This document shows positions 45,381 to 55,235 of a DNA stretch of 64,000 bases, piece after piece. The stretch covers positions 248,501-312,500 of the forward strand of contig JBBBDQ010001457.1 in assembly GCA_037127315.1 (NCBI GenBank), read 5' to 3'. This DNA is from Ascarosepion bandense (Eukaryota > Mollusca > Cephalopoda > Sepiida > Sepiidae). The notes beneath the pieces are model-generated. The model had not been told where the DNA came from and did no database searches. It worked only from the letters and a program-made list of their open reading frames with translations. Each line of letters starts with the position of its first letter. Within the stretch, counting starts at the first letter, position 1. Made by a program: the position numbers and the translations under genes.

Positions 45381-46218
45381 GAATTATTTACACTGTTCGG
45401 ACTTTTGTCCTCATTTTGGTTGCGATATTTACGGCGTTTCGGCCGTTGTACTCTTCGACCTTCTTCATGTGATTGGAATGAAGAACTGAACCCTTTCTCT
45501 CGTTCACCAAAGTAGATTGTTCTAGTTCCACGAGTCATGCCTTTTCCAGATGCCTCAATAGCAGTTATCTTCCTTTAATTCAACTCTCTAAGTTTTTTGT
45601 TCACCTTTGCCAGGTATTGAACTTACAACTTTAAGGAGAAACGAACTGCTCCCTTAAGATAAGACTACAAGAACACTGCAAGATCGTAAGACGGGTGGAA
45701 ACGGAAAAATCAGGTGTAGCTAACCACATATGACGGGAAAAAGATCACCGCCCCCTGTTGGATAAAGTTGAAATAATAGAGAACACCACAGGAAAATACG
45801 AAAATTTAACGAATCAGCTCATATACTAGGCCGCAAAAATCTCCCAAGTCGGCTAAGCATACCAACGAACACAATATGTGAACCAGCAATACGTAATGCC
45901 AGAGAACAACTATAACAAACTACAAAATTCTAATATGAACTCTGGTAAAAATGGTTACTGTGACATTTGGTTTATAAGTCCCAAAAAATTCATACACTGA
46001 TGTCCTCAGGGACACATGGCCTAGTGGATAAAATGGTTGGTTGGTTGTATCCAGTGACTTGACCAAAAGAGTTGTGATACTGGGACATCAGGAAATAAAA
46101 TAAACGATTCAGTTCGAAATTTCAATTACCTGAAGACGGTCGGAGCGTACAACGGTCGAAACGTCGTGGATATAGCAACAGAGTTGGGGAAAACAGTCCG
46201 AACAATGTAAATAATTAC
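45381..46218 (+). mobile_element. Penelope-like element with inverted terminal repeats
   Basis: The left arm (45381-45475, GAATTATTTACACTGTTCGG onward) reappears inverted at the right (about 46112-46218, ending CCGAACAATGTAAATAATTA), with about 80% identity by eye. Between them lies a C-terminal fragment resembling the endonuclease-bearing protein of Penelope-like elements. The right arm has CTGAAGA (46130-46136) and GAAAC (46158-46162) followed by GTC. Penelope-like elements are known for terminal repeats in direct or inverted orientation and for hammerhead motifs. 5'-truncated, dead. Confidence 0.6.
45680..45915 (+). pseudogene. Penelope-like protein C-terminus
   Basis: The cleanest part is at 45784-45912: HHRKIRKFNESAHILGRKNL, then PSRLSIPTNTICEPAIRNA. 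This corresponds to the segment after the GIY-YIG nuclease motif in Penelope-like polyproteins, where ExHxRIRxxKESAHxL...SxPSI...W(E)P.I is typical. Upstream, RRVETEKSGVANHI appears in another frame and would correspond to the preceding 'KSG(V/I)AEH' part. The reverse transcriptase is absent. Frames are broken at least twice. Confidence 0.55.
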
Positions 46219-46257
46219 AGCACCTCATCTCAGAAATAAAGCCAAGTACTTAATTCG

Positions 46258-46567
46258 TGCGTTGTGGTGCATTGGATATCGGCTGGGAACGAGAAACTGA
46301 GGAGCCGAGCTCGAATTCCAGCCAAATTCATTGCTTTCACTTGCGCGCAAATACCCTTGGGAAAGGTATTAATAATCCGTCTTTTCCTTTCAGTTATGGG
46401 TTGAATAACATGACAGATTGGATTCTATAGCCTTGGCTGGCAACCAGTCTATCGGAGAAAGCAATGGCAACCTACTGCGGGATAATCTTCTGCACAGTCA
46501 GTCATGTCTCTTTCGAGACATGATCGCCCAAGCGTGTATCACGTATGGCACTTAACTGACTGACTGA
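46258..46567 (+). mobile_element. tRNA-derived SINE, family A
   Basis: Full copy: GTGCGTTGTGGTGCATTGG start, GCTCGAATTCC box B at about 46309, hairpin GTCTCTTTCGAGAC at about 46506, and an expanded tail ACTGACTGACTGACTGAC to about 46571. Confidence 0.88.
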
Positions 46568-46571
46568 CTGA

Positions 46572-46800
46572 CTTAATTCTGAAGTCTCATGTATTAAACC
46601 CTACTGTTATATCAGATTGGTAACTCTCATTATCAGACATAATCTAGGAATAAATTATAAAGGAAGAAAAGCAAATTTTACTTGTTAGGTTCCCATATAT
46701 AAAAAAATTAAAAAATTAAAAAACAATGGACAATAAAAACAGATGCACCACAAGTGATAAACTAACAATAAGTTTGCATTTCAATAATACTATTGCTATA
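46572..46800. other. Unassigned sequence
   Basis: AT-rich, nothing recognised. Confidence 0.3.
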
Positions 46801-47121
46801 CAGTATAACCCGGATATAAGATAAACCCGTATATAAGAGAGATGTTATCTGGTACCAAATTAGAGCCTGTGGTAATGTATATAAAATAGCCCCGACCCGA
46901 ATATAAGAGAACTGTTGTCCGGTCCCGACAACTTTCTTATATCCGGGTTACATGGTATAACCCGTATATAAGATACCCTTATGTGCTATAAACTCGGATA
47001 TAAGAGAGATTTTCTCTGGTCCCAAATTAGAGCCTGTGGTAATGTATATAAAATAGCCCTAACCCGCATATAAGAGAACGTTATCCTGTCCCGACAACTC
47101 TCTTATATCAGGGTTACACTG
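46801..47121. mobile_element. pogo-like MITE, internally repeated
   Basis: Starts CAGTATAACCCGGATATAAG and ends with GGGTTACACTG. TA lies at 46799-46800 and 47122-47123. The interior is a near duplication of one unit: GGTACCAAATTAGAGCCTGT at about 46852 and GGTCCCAAATTAGAGCCTGT at about 47018, each followed by GGTAATGTATATAAAATAGC. Same family as 23472-23746. 321 bp. Confidence 0.8.
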
Positions 47122-47123
47122 TA

Positions 47124-48490
47124 TATGATTTATCATAACTATGCTTGATGTTCGGCGATAAACTTGATTACTATTTGTAATACAAATGCACAAATCTGTT
47201 CAAAAGCAATTGTCGAAGTATATTACAAAGAATAAATGATCATCAGACCAAAAGAAGCGCCAAGCCGTTTCCATGACAACTGATTTTTTTTTTTTCGGTT
47301 GAATCACGTGATATTCGGGTGGGGAACGCGCTTGTTCATGTTACCAAACAAACGGCCGGACGAAAGGAGAGATGAGAATAGGTATGTGGGCAGATAAATT
47401 GACTGTCCTGAAGTTGCAAAAGGTTAAACCATGTTCGCTATGGTGTGAATGACATTGTTCAATCGGGAATGAGGGGAAAAGGGTGCGACTCGGTAATGTC
47501 ATGGAGCAGCTCAGTGGGGTGATTGCTAATTGAGCTCAAATCCCTTAGTGCCCTCGCTTGATACCGGCCAAACACTATGAGATTAACTGTCGATAAAGGC
47601 TAACCTCTGCTCAGCGTTTGTCCTTTGATGCGAGTGGCCCGACGGTCGAGAAGGTAGGGGGTCGAAAATGAATGGGATGGACAGAAATCAAGTAGAACGA
47701 ACACACACAAATGACAGCAACAATGATGATGAGCTTCATACTTATAAAAAGACAACTAATAAACAATTGCATCCATTAGACAACCTGAAAACAAAGGCTA
47801 AAAATGACTTGCAAGAAAATCATACTTGATATTTGATTAATAAACAAGAAACTGCAGTTGATTTCAATGATTTATTTCGACCTGTATTCTCATCCATTGT
47901 TACTTTCAAAAAGATAAACTGGCTTTGCAACATTCATCTGATAAATGTCACTTTCAGTAAGATTAAACACACTTAATTTCAGTAAAATTAAACATATTTC
48001 ATTTTAATAAGATTAAACACATTTAAATCATTACTGATGTCATCGTTCTCTTGACAATATAAAAGATTTTAAAATTGCAAATACAACTTGGCTTTCTTTC
48101 AAATATAGAGCGTTTATCCATATTAATATGTACAGGTTAGTTAAGAATATTTTGCAATCAACAAAAGAAGAGGATGTTAGACTAAATATATTATTAAATC
48201 GTTTAATCTCATTGCAGATGTTTAGATAACTGTAGTTAATTTTGTTAACACTTCGGTGTTTCACCGATTCATCTTTTGAACAGCATGCATAAAAAGAGAC
48301 AAGAGGAAAACAGTATTTGATCTTTTGCCGACGTATTTCGTCGTCTGAGGGACGTAATGTAATCGGAAGTATTTTATCTTGCACAATCTAACCTGAAAAA
48401 GAAAGCAAAATACTGTTAGCTATTCGAATTTTTCAAATTACAAAACGCTCATAGATATTTACCGAGGTTAAGTGAAATGTTATATTGAAT
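47124..48490. other. Unassigned; one GC-richer, repeat-free patch
   Basis: Positions 47270-47690 are GC-richer than their surroundings. They contain AATCACGTGATATTC (an E-box-like palindrome) and no repeat I recognise. This could be a regulatory or exonic host patch. No long frame crosses it. At 48040-48384 a 114-codon minus frame is AT-rich and unrecognised, containing TCAGACGACGAAATACGTCG-like sequence near 48325-48345. Confidence 0.25.
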
Positions 48491-49148
48491 TCAGTCAGTC
48501 AGATAAGTGCCATACTTGTTGGGGAGTCACCCCTTTTTTACATATATAAATGGACTCGTCTAAGGCATACAAATGATCCTGCCTACAGAGGACTGCAGTG
48601 TGTAAAACAGTGTGCGTAAAGCAGTGCTTGTCACAGCAGTTGAACCGCCGCTAGTTGGTCAGCAAGAATATAGACTTATTAACCTGGTCTTACTTCTTAT
48701 CTACAAGATTGTATATATTTGACTCCTACTAACGAATATTCCTAGTATTCCTGAATCTACTAACCGCGTTCAGGTTGTATATCTTTTGTCCAATAAACTT
48801 ACCTTTTTTCCTCTCATATATTTGTTGTGTTATTATTATATTGTGTGGTTTCTAACAAGAATCCACAACAATACTTCATACCCGCTTAGGTGATCATGTC
48901 TTGAAAGAGACATGATTCTCTGTGTTGAAGATTTCCCCGCAGTAGGCTGCCATTACTTTCTGTTTTAGATTGATTGCCAAACAGCTGTTACAAACCCAAT
49001 ATGTCCTGCTATTAAACCCATAGCTGGAGAGAGAAGTGATGAATTCATACCTTTCATAAGGGTATTTGCGCGTATGTGAATGCAACGAATTCGAACTCGG
49101 CTCTCCAATTTCTCGTTCCGAGCTGATATCCACTGCACCAGAATGCAC
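48491..49148 (-). mobile_element. SINE family A split by a solo LTR
   Basis: The SINE 3' end (TCAGTCAGTCAGATAAGTGC, 48491-48510) is separated from the rest of the same SINE (48876-49148). The SINE sequence resumes exactly at the 5-bp duplication. The remaining body, box B complement (GAATTCGAACTCGG) and box A complement follow in order. Confidence 0.8.
48517..48870 (+). mobile_element. Solo LTR
   Basis: Begins TGTTGGGGAGTCACCCC and ends AATCCACAACA, giving the 5-bp inverted ends TGTTG/CAACA. It is flanked on both sides by ATACT (48512-48516 and 48871-48875), a 5-bp target duplication. 354 bp. Internal signals: TATATAAAT at about 48541 as a TATA-like box and AATAAA at about 48792. No internal domain or second LTR, so it is a recombination remnant of an LTR retrotransposon, with Ty3/Gypsy-like 5-bp duplication. 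Orientation is inferred from the TATA and AATAAA order. Confidence 0.85.
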
Positions 49149-49250
49149 GTTAGATGACTTGAAGAAGTCCATTAGATGACGAAACGTCGGTAACAAACTA
49201 AATACTGTTTCTCTTTTGTCGCTTTTATTTTGTCTTTTGTACGGATTACT
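49149..49250 (+). repeat. Repeat with TTGAAGA...GAAACGTC motif
   Basis: TTGAAGAAGTCCATTAGATG is followed by ACGAAACGTCGG. It resembles the Penelope-type motif at 46130 but with TTGAAGA instead of CTGAAGA. No other boundary is visible. Confidence 0.3.
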
Positions 49251-49441
49251 TCCGAGAATATTTACACATAAAACATTATAACTGAAAGTGAATTTTGTTG
49301 ATTATACATTATTTCTTGAATGTCCATTCCGAACGTAAATAATTACGGCTCTCCACAATTTCTAACAACTGTAACCATTGAATTACTTTACCTGTTCTTG
49401 GGAAAAACAATAAAGTAGGTTCCTGTTGACCCTCTCCAGTC
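49251..49441. other. Unassigned sequence
   Basis: Nothing recognised. Confidence 0.3.
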
Positions 49442-49549
49442 TTGAATTTTTCTAAATTAGTTACCCTACTAAAGCTACAGAGCCTAGGCTTCTTTGATAT
49501 TTGTCTAAAGATGGGTCAGGAAAAAGAGAGATTCATACCTTACGAAAAG

Positions 49550-49612
<63 letters not shown>

Positions 49613-50103
49613 TACACACACACACACACTGACAGATTAAGCAACAAAAAAAAAACTTATTGTCAGAAAAGTAATCATTTTATTTTAGATATCAACGTGT
49701 ATTTCATGTGATTCACGGCTATTTTCCTTTTCTTTACAGCCATATAAAATCGAGCTGGGTCAGGAGAAAGATAGGTTCATGCCTTACCAAAAGTCAACAG
49801 CTCAAAGTGTATGCAAGAGCCTCAGTCATAAATTTAACATTACCTGCTGATTGTCTTTTCAGCCATTATCCCAACAGTGCATCATTGTTTATTCACGGAA
49901 AAAAAAAACATATCAATAGCAAATGAAACAAAATAAAAACATAACAAAATGAGAAAAGATTAATAAAGACATACTAAAAAAAGGGATGTTCTGGGAGGAT
50001 GGAATTATGAAGCTGCTGAGAGATGCCAAAATTAATACGGGATTCAAAATGGTTAATATTAAAAAAATATTTTCTTTACGGCCATATAGAATCAAACTTT
50101 GAT
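49442..50103 (+). repeat. Duplicated unit, copy A, left part
   Basis: From about 49640 this is homologous to 56332-56740. It holds exon-like pieces: a pyrimidine tract and CAG at 49724-49739, then PYKIELGQEKDRFMPYQKST. The piece at 49505-49545 (GQEKERFIPYEKS) is a diverged relative ahead of a (CA)n run (49552-49610). A second acceptor-like site (TTTCTTTACGG) stands at about 50071-50081, followed by PYRIKL and a stop. The segment at 49985-50050 matches 39247-39325. The Jockey-like LINE interrupts the unit at about 50103. Confidence 0.6.
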
Positions 50104-52866
50104 TTTTTTTTTATAATCGTGACGCCTAACGCAAGGCATTTTACTGCCACTGCTGTGCAGGGGGTTACATAGGAGGAATGATATGAGGAGTGAGAGGTTG
50201 CAGGGGGTGTCAGGAAGATAGTAGGAGAGGGAAGAGAGTACTGATGAGAGTGGGGTGGACGAAGAAAAAGCATGAAAGAGAGGATGTAAGTTAGTGAGAC
50301 AGAAGATGACTATTGACTTTACAATTAAATTCTTAGATTGTAACTGTCGGGAAAGCAAGTATGCAGAAGAGAATTCCACAGGCGGAAAGTGCGAGAAAAG
50401 AAGATGATGGAGTAGAATTTGCGTTTGCAATTTATTGGTTTCACAGTAAAAAGGTGGGACCTAGTTGCTAATCTTGTGGCTCGAGGAAATTCGTATATAG
50501 GGGGTCCCAGTAAGCTAAGTTCATCGGAACAGACGCCGTGAAAGTATTTGTAGAAGAGACACGGGGAAGCCACACTGCGTCGGTAAGAAAGCGACTGTAT
50601 CCTAGCTGCCAAGTCGGAATCGATCACATTACTGATTTTCCGTTGGATTCAGTCGAGGACACCTAAGTGGACAGAAGGAGAACCAGACCAGATATGGCAG
50701 CAATACTTAGTGCATGGGCGGATGGTAGACTTGGATATGTGCAGGATTGTTTGGTACGGGAAAAACTTCCTGGCCTTACACAGAGAACCGACTTTCTTAC
50801 CAGCGGATGCTATATAGTTCTTCCACTTGAGGTCTGGTGTGAAAGTTAACTAGAGGAGGTGCAGTGTTTCGCTTTCAGGGAGAGAAGCCTGATTCATGTT
50901 AATTGGCGGGAGGAACGATTGTCTGTGGTGGTTATTAGATGGCAGTTTCGTTTTGGAAGCATTAACATTTACGAGCCATTTCTTACCCCAGTCCACCACG
51001 GATTGGAGGTCCTTTTCAAGCTCGGCAGCGAGGTTTGCTTTTTCAGCCTCGGTAGATTTTTGATGGAGACGCGAGTAAACCTTAGCGTCGTCAGCATATA
51101 TGCCCACTTGGGATCTTATTATATCAGGGAGATCGTTAATATAGATAAGGAAAAGTGTAGAACCTAGAATAGAGCCTTGAGGGACACCCGCATTCATGTA
51201 ATAGCATTAGGAGGCTTGTCCGTTCAATACCACCCTCATTGTACGGTTTGAAAGGAAGGACTGGATTAGGTCAAACAACTGATCAGTTATACCATAGCCC
51301 TGCAGCTTGCATAGAAGGCCAGCATGCCAGACTCTGTCAAACGCTTTGGAGATGTCAAGGGTCACAGTTCGGGCTTCGCCGTTTTTGTTGAGGATCTGGT
51401 GTATATACTCAATGATGGTCGTGAGCATATCAGCAGTAGACCTGGTAAAGCGGAAGCCATACTGTTTGTCAGAGAAGAGTCTGTGGGCTGTGAGATGTTG
51501 TACCACTTGGGCGTTGATGATGGCTTCGAACACTTTGCCAAAGATCGGTAGGAGGCTGATAGGGCGATAATTAGCGGAGTCAGAGGGCTCTCCAATATTT
51601 TTTAGTACAATGATGGGTATTCTGTCGCCACTGCTCGCCATATGGGGGTCAAGCTTAGAAATTATTTTGGAGACCACCGAGGGAGTAATTAGTATGTGAG
51701 TCAGTTGGGCCTGGGTTCGGAGAGGGAAATCGGGTACAAATACTCCAGACGAGTCCAGTGTCGAGTTAGTGGAGAATATGCGAGCGAAGTACTCAGCCTT
51801 GTCTGTTGAAGAGGTGAAGACCTCAAATTCGTTGAATAGAGTGGGGATTGAGGGCTTACTGTTGTTCAGCACGCTATTACAGAGCCTCCAGTATCTTTGG
51901 AGCCGAACTTATGGGATGCTATGCGCTGCTTCATTCTGGCTGCAAACATCAGCTTAGCTCCATTAAGTACCTTCTTGCATTCATTGCGAGCCGAGGCAAA
52001 ATGGCGTCTGTTATGATCTGACGCGTGACTCCGATAAATCCGAAAGAAGTGATTTCGGTGGGCGATGGCAGCTGAGCAGGCAGGGGAGAACCAGGGGCAT
52101 GAGTGGGATTTAAGTCTTAACTTTCTGGCAGGGATGAAAGCATTGATGCCAGCCTTAACCCAAGAGGAGACCTCAGCCGCGCAATCTTCAACAGGAAGGC
52201 TAAATACTTTATTCCAAGGGACGTCACTCAGGAAGTCGCGGAACGAGTCCCAATCGGCACTTTGGTAGCAGTAAGATATTCTGCTAGTCTGAGGTTCTTA
52301 GGCGGGGTGGAGGTGGAAGGAGATATAGAGAAGGCAGAATTGCTTAACATTGCAAGAGTCAGGGGTGTAGGTAAAGCACTGATCTAGTAATGAATCGTGT
52401 CCGTTAGAGTTATTACAGAAACGCGTGGGGAACTCCACCACCTGCGTAAGGGGCTGAGTGATAGAAAAATTCATCACCAGCAAGATTTGTGACGGAGTTA
52501 TGCAGCCACTCAGCATGATGGGTGTTAAAATCGCCAAACACAAATATATGGGCAAACGGGTGGGAGGAAATGGCCTTGTCGGTATTGTTGAAGATGCTGC
52601 CAAGAACGGAGCAGTCGGGAGATGATGGGGAGCGGTAGAGAAAGAAGGGGTAGCTAACTGTGCTTAGAAGGGAGAGACGGAAACACATATAGGAACGATG
52701 TGGGGTTCAAGAGAAATCATCCTGGCTAGAGGAAGGCGTTCACTGACGTAAACACCAAGCCCATGCATGTGGACGTTGGAGTTCTTTCTGAAGAGGGGAA
52801 AATAGCCAGGGATAGAGAAGTCAGAAGAGGGTATTGAGGGGTTGAGATTAGTCTCACACAGAGCTA
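50102..52866 (-). mobile_element. Jockey/CR1-superfamily LINE, 2.8 kb
   Basis: Minus-strand order: the partial endonuclease at 52860-52270 carries HIFVFGDFNTHHAEWL (the GDFN motif of exonuclease-endonuclease-phosphatase nucleases). A linker follows, then reverse transcriptase at 51872-50850 with SANYRPISLLPIFGKVFEAI, motif A LDISKAFDRVWH, motif B NAGVPQGSILGS and motif C GIYADDAKVYS (catalytic DD intact). The C-terminal domain is at 50640-50325 with SRTFRLWNS. The 3' UTR has CCCCTGCACAGCAGTGGCAG and ends GGCGTCACGATTATAAAAA at 50102. It is broken by stops or shifts near 52280-51880, 51200 and 50850, and its 5' end is truncated inside the endonuclease. Confidence 0.85.
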
Positions 52867-52867
52867 A

Positions 52868-53117
52868 AAAAAGGTAAAATTAACTCGCCTAGTAAAAATA
52901 TTAAATATATTTATTAAATGGGACGCATTTAAAGTAAAAAAATTTAGATAAATTTTAAATACAAAGACAATATGCATATCGGGTCGGAAATTAAAAAATG
53001 TTATAACAAGATTGGTAAATACTATAAACACAAGCGAAAAGCTGTTGCCAATGATTAATTATTTTATATCATTAAAATAAATAAAAATCACAATATGATT
53101 TGGAATTACTATGTTTA
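52868..53117 (+). repeat. Duplicated unit, copy A, right part
   Basis: AAAATTAACTCGCCTAGTAA onward matches 56757-57007 with scattered differences and ends at the ATGTTTA (53111-53117) target of the RTE insertion. Confidence 0.85.
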
Positions 53118-53568
53118 AATGCTGGACAATATCATCGAAAATGAGGACAAAACTGGAAGCAGCGGAAATGTGGTTCTACAGAAGGATGCTGCGGATATCG
53201 TGGACTGAGCATGCAAGCAACGATGAGGTGTTCGAGAGAATGTCAACAAAAAGGAAATTAATACTGAGCATCAGGAAGAGACAACTGAAGTTCCTGGGAC
53301 ATGCAATGAGGAAGGAGAGCCTGGAGAACCTGATACTGACTGGCCAGATAGAAGGAAAGAGAGACAGAGGAAGGCAGCGGATAACATATTTGCAGGGTCT
53401 GATCAGGTGGCTGACGGAATGGGCGTTGACAGGAGTAACGGGAGCAAACATACTAAGAGCCACACGGGATAGGGAGACGTGGAGAACCATGATCGCCTAC
53501 GTCCTGAAGAGACAGGACACATAGAAGAAGAAGAAGAAGAAGAAGAAGAAGAAGAAGAAGAAGAAGAG
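53118..53568 (+). mobile_element. RTE-type LINE 3' end, inserted in copy A
   Basis: Starts AATGCTGGACAATATCATCG. The frame CWTISSKMRTKLEAAEMWFY, RRMLRISWTEHASNDEVFER, KRKLILSIRKRQLKFLGHAM, and IRWLTEWALTGVTGANILRA is open for 137 codons to TAG. The tail is a long (GAA)n run at 53524-53568. It is flanked by ATGTTTA on the left and a slightly altered GGTTTA on the right. It is 97% or more identical by eye to 57008-57423. Confidence 0.9.
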
Positions 53569-53639
53569 GTTTATAAAATGCAAAGAAAGCTGTTGTCTTT
53601 AAAGTAACCGAAATGAAGAGAAGAAAGTACAAAGGCATT
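53569..53639 (+). repeat. Duplicated unit, copy A, end
   Basis: TTTATAAAATGCAAAGAAAG through TAACCGAAATGAAGAG. This is the right flank of the RTE insertion and is also present at 53824-53885 and 57425-57482. Confidence 0.85.
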
Positions 53640-53895
53640 TAAAGCAAAAAAATTTAGATAAATTTTAAATACAAAGACAATATGCATATCGAATCGGAAA
53701 TTAAAAAATGTTATAACAAGGTTGATAAATACTATGAACACAAGCGAAAAGCTGTTGCCAAAGATTAATTATTTTCTATCATTAAAATAAATAAAAATCA
53801 CAATATTTGATTTGGAATTAGTATGTTTATAAAATGCAAAGAAAGCTGTTGTCTTTAAAGTAACCGAAATAAAGAGGAGAAAGTACAAAAGCAAT
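53640..53895 (+). repeat. RTE-free partial copy of the unit (empty site)
   Basis: CAAAAAAATTTAGATAAATT to GGAATTAGTATGTTTATAAA repeats 52930-53117 and then continues without interruption into the right flank seen after the RTE copies. ATGTTTA is present once, at 53823-53829. This is a pre-insertion (empty) paralog placed directly after copy A. Confidence 0.88.
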
Positions 53896-54312
53896 GCATT
53901 CCTGTTGTAGATTGTCAAGATTAATTTGTTTATTCGTAATGACATTATGGTTGGAACATGAATGATGAAATAAATTAGAGCATCCAGTAATTTTACTCAT
54001 GACAGTAATTTTATATTTAAAGATTAAAATCAGTCACTTTGCTCAGAATTACGCCGAAAAGATTGAAAATATATCTACAAAATGTGTCGCAGAAAATTGT
54101 TAAATCAGATTTAATCTCTAGAGTGCTTTAATGTTTTAGTACCAATTTACTCAAATGTGAAATATGCAAAAAATGATAATTTTTGTAACTTTTTGCCAGT
54201 TAACAGAATTTATCAACAATAACTGATATTAAAGTATAAGGCGTGATGTGTGTATTTGCAGAAATTAAAAGTAAATGCTTGATTTTATATATAGTCTTAC
54301 ATCCAGGCCCGG
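53896..54312. other. Unassigned AT-rich sequence
   Basis: Nothing recognised. Confidence 0.3.
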
Positions 54313-54426
54313 GCTTACGGCCATATCACGTTGAATACAACGGTTCTCACTCGATCACCGAAGTTAAGCAACATTGAGCCTGGTCAGTACTTGGGTTACC
54401 GCTTGGGAATACAAGGTGCTGTAAGC
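54313..54426 (+). pseudogene. 5S rRNA-derived sequence, full length
   Basis: GCTTACGGCCATATCACGTT to GGTGCTGTAAGC covers the whole 5S length, with the conserved GAAGTTAAGCAACATTGAGC and GTCAGTACTTGGGTTACCGC (one base shorter than usual in the box C region). It is followed after 10 bases by a SINE head. The decay and context suggest a retropseudogene or a SINE head. Confidence 0.8.
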
Positions 54427-54436
54427 GTATAGTGAC

Positions 54437-54600
54437 GGATGTGCGTTGTGGTGCAGTGGATATCGGCTCGGAAAGGGAAATCGGTGAGCCGAGTTCGAAT
54501 TCCAGTTGAATACCCTGCATTCACTTAAGCACTGGTACCCTTGGGAATGGTATTAATCCGTCACTTCCCTTTAGTTATGGGTTAAATAACAAGGGTAGGA
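54437..54600 (+). mobile_element. SINE family A, 5' half
   Basis: GATGTGCGTTGTGGTGCAGT start with box A and the GAGTTCGAATTCCAG box B, then the body as far as GTTATGGGTTAAATAACA. The 3' half is replaced by the D1 repeat. Confidence 0.8.
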
Positions 54601-54790
54601 CTTGGGGACCCTGCCCTTAAAAACAAATCCCAATGAATCTTGATACTCGAAAAGAAAAAAGTATTGCTAGACACAAAAGTTATATAAAAACAACAATAAA
54701 TTGTTGAAAGAAAAAGGTATTACCAGCAATAAATAAATAAAATTTAGTTGGCAATAAATGACCCGTCGAGGTGTTGATATGCCATAAAAA
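54590..54790 (+). repeat. Dispersed repeat D1, copy 2
   Basis: GGGGACCCTGCCCTTAAAAA through ATGACCCGTCGAGGTGTTGA and a CAACCAACC-type tail. It is nearly identical to 4238-4470. It joins the truncated SINE at about 54590, suggesting that the SINE 5' half may be part of a chimeric element. Confidence 0.55.
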
Positions 54791-55235
54791 CAACCAACCA
54801 ACCAACATCCTGGCCCGTCGCCAGAATGTTTTCACTAACGAGGACAACGTTTAAGTCATTGGGGAAGCTAGTAAGAAGTAACACATTAAAATTGAATTCT
54901 CATAATTTTCGAATTAAATGTTTTTTCAGTGACAGGACAGGCGACAGGCTTATATTCATAAAATCAATGATATACATGTAATATAAAGATCAACTTATAG
55001 TCCAGACTGACTGAAAAAAAGTACTTATTCTTAAAATCATCGGTTCCAGGCTCAGTCTTTTAGGCACATTAACGTTTTCCCCCATTCACTGTTTTTGTAA
55101 ACTTGAAAAATGTAACAATTTTTTTTTTTTTTTGGCATTTCAGTGGAAAAAAAAACATTACAGTGAGAAATAAGTGTCTGTTACATTCGAACCCTCGCCC
55201 TCTACACCGCATTACCAAAATTGAGTTAAGCAGAA
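54791..55235. other. Unassigned sequence
   Basis: No recognised feature. A 15-base T tract at 55119-55134. Confidence 0.3.

Noticed and set aside
50102..52866. Active LINE
   Set aside because: The YADD motif is intact, but the frame is broken in several places and the endonuclease is truncated.
54313..54426. Functional 5S rRNA gene
   Set aside because: There are substitutions and a one-base loss in the box C region, and it is embedded among retroposons. The other two 5S-like sequences are truncated or lie in a foldback.
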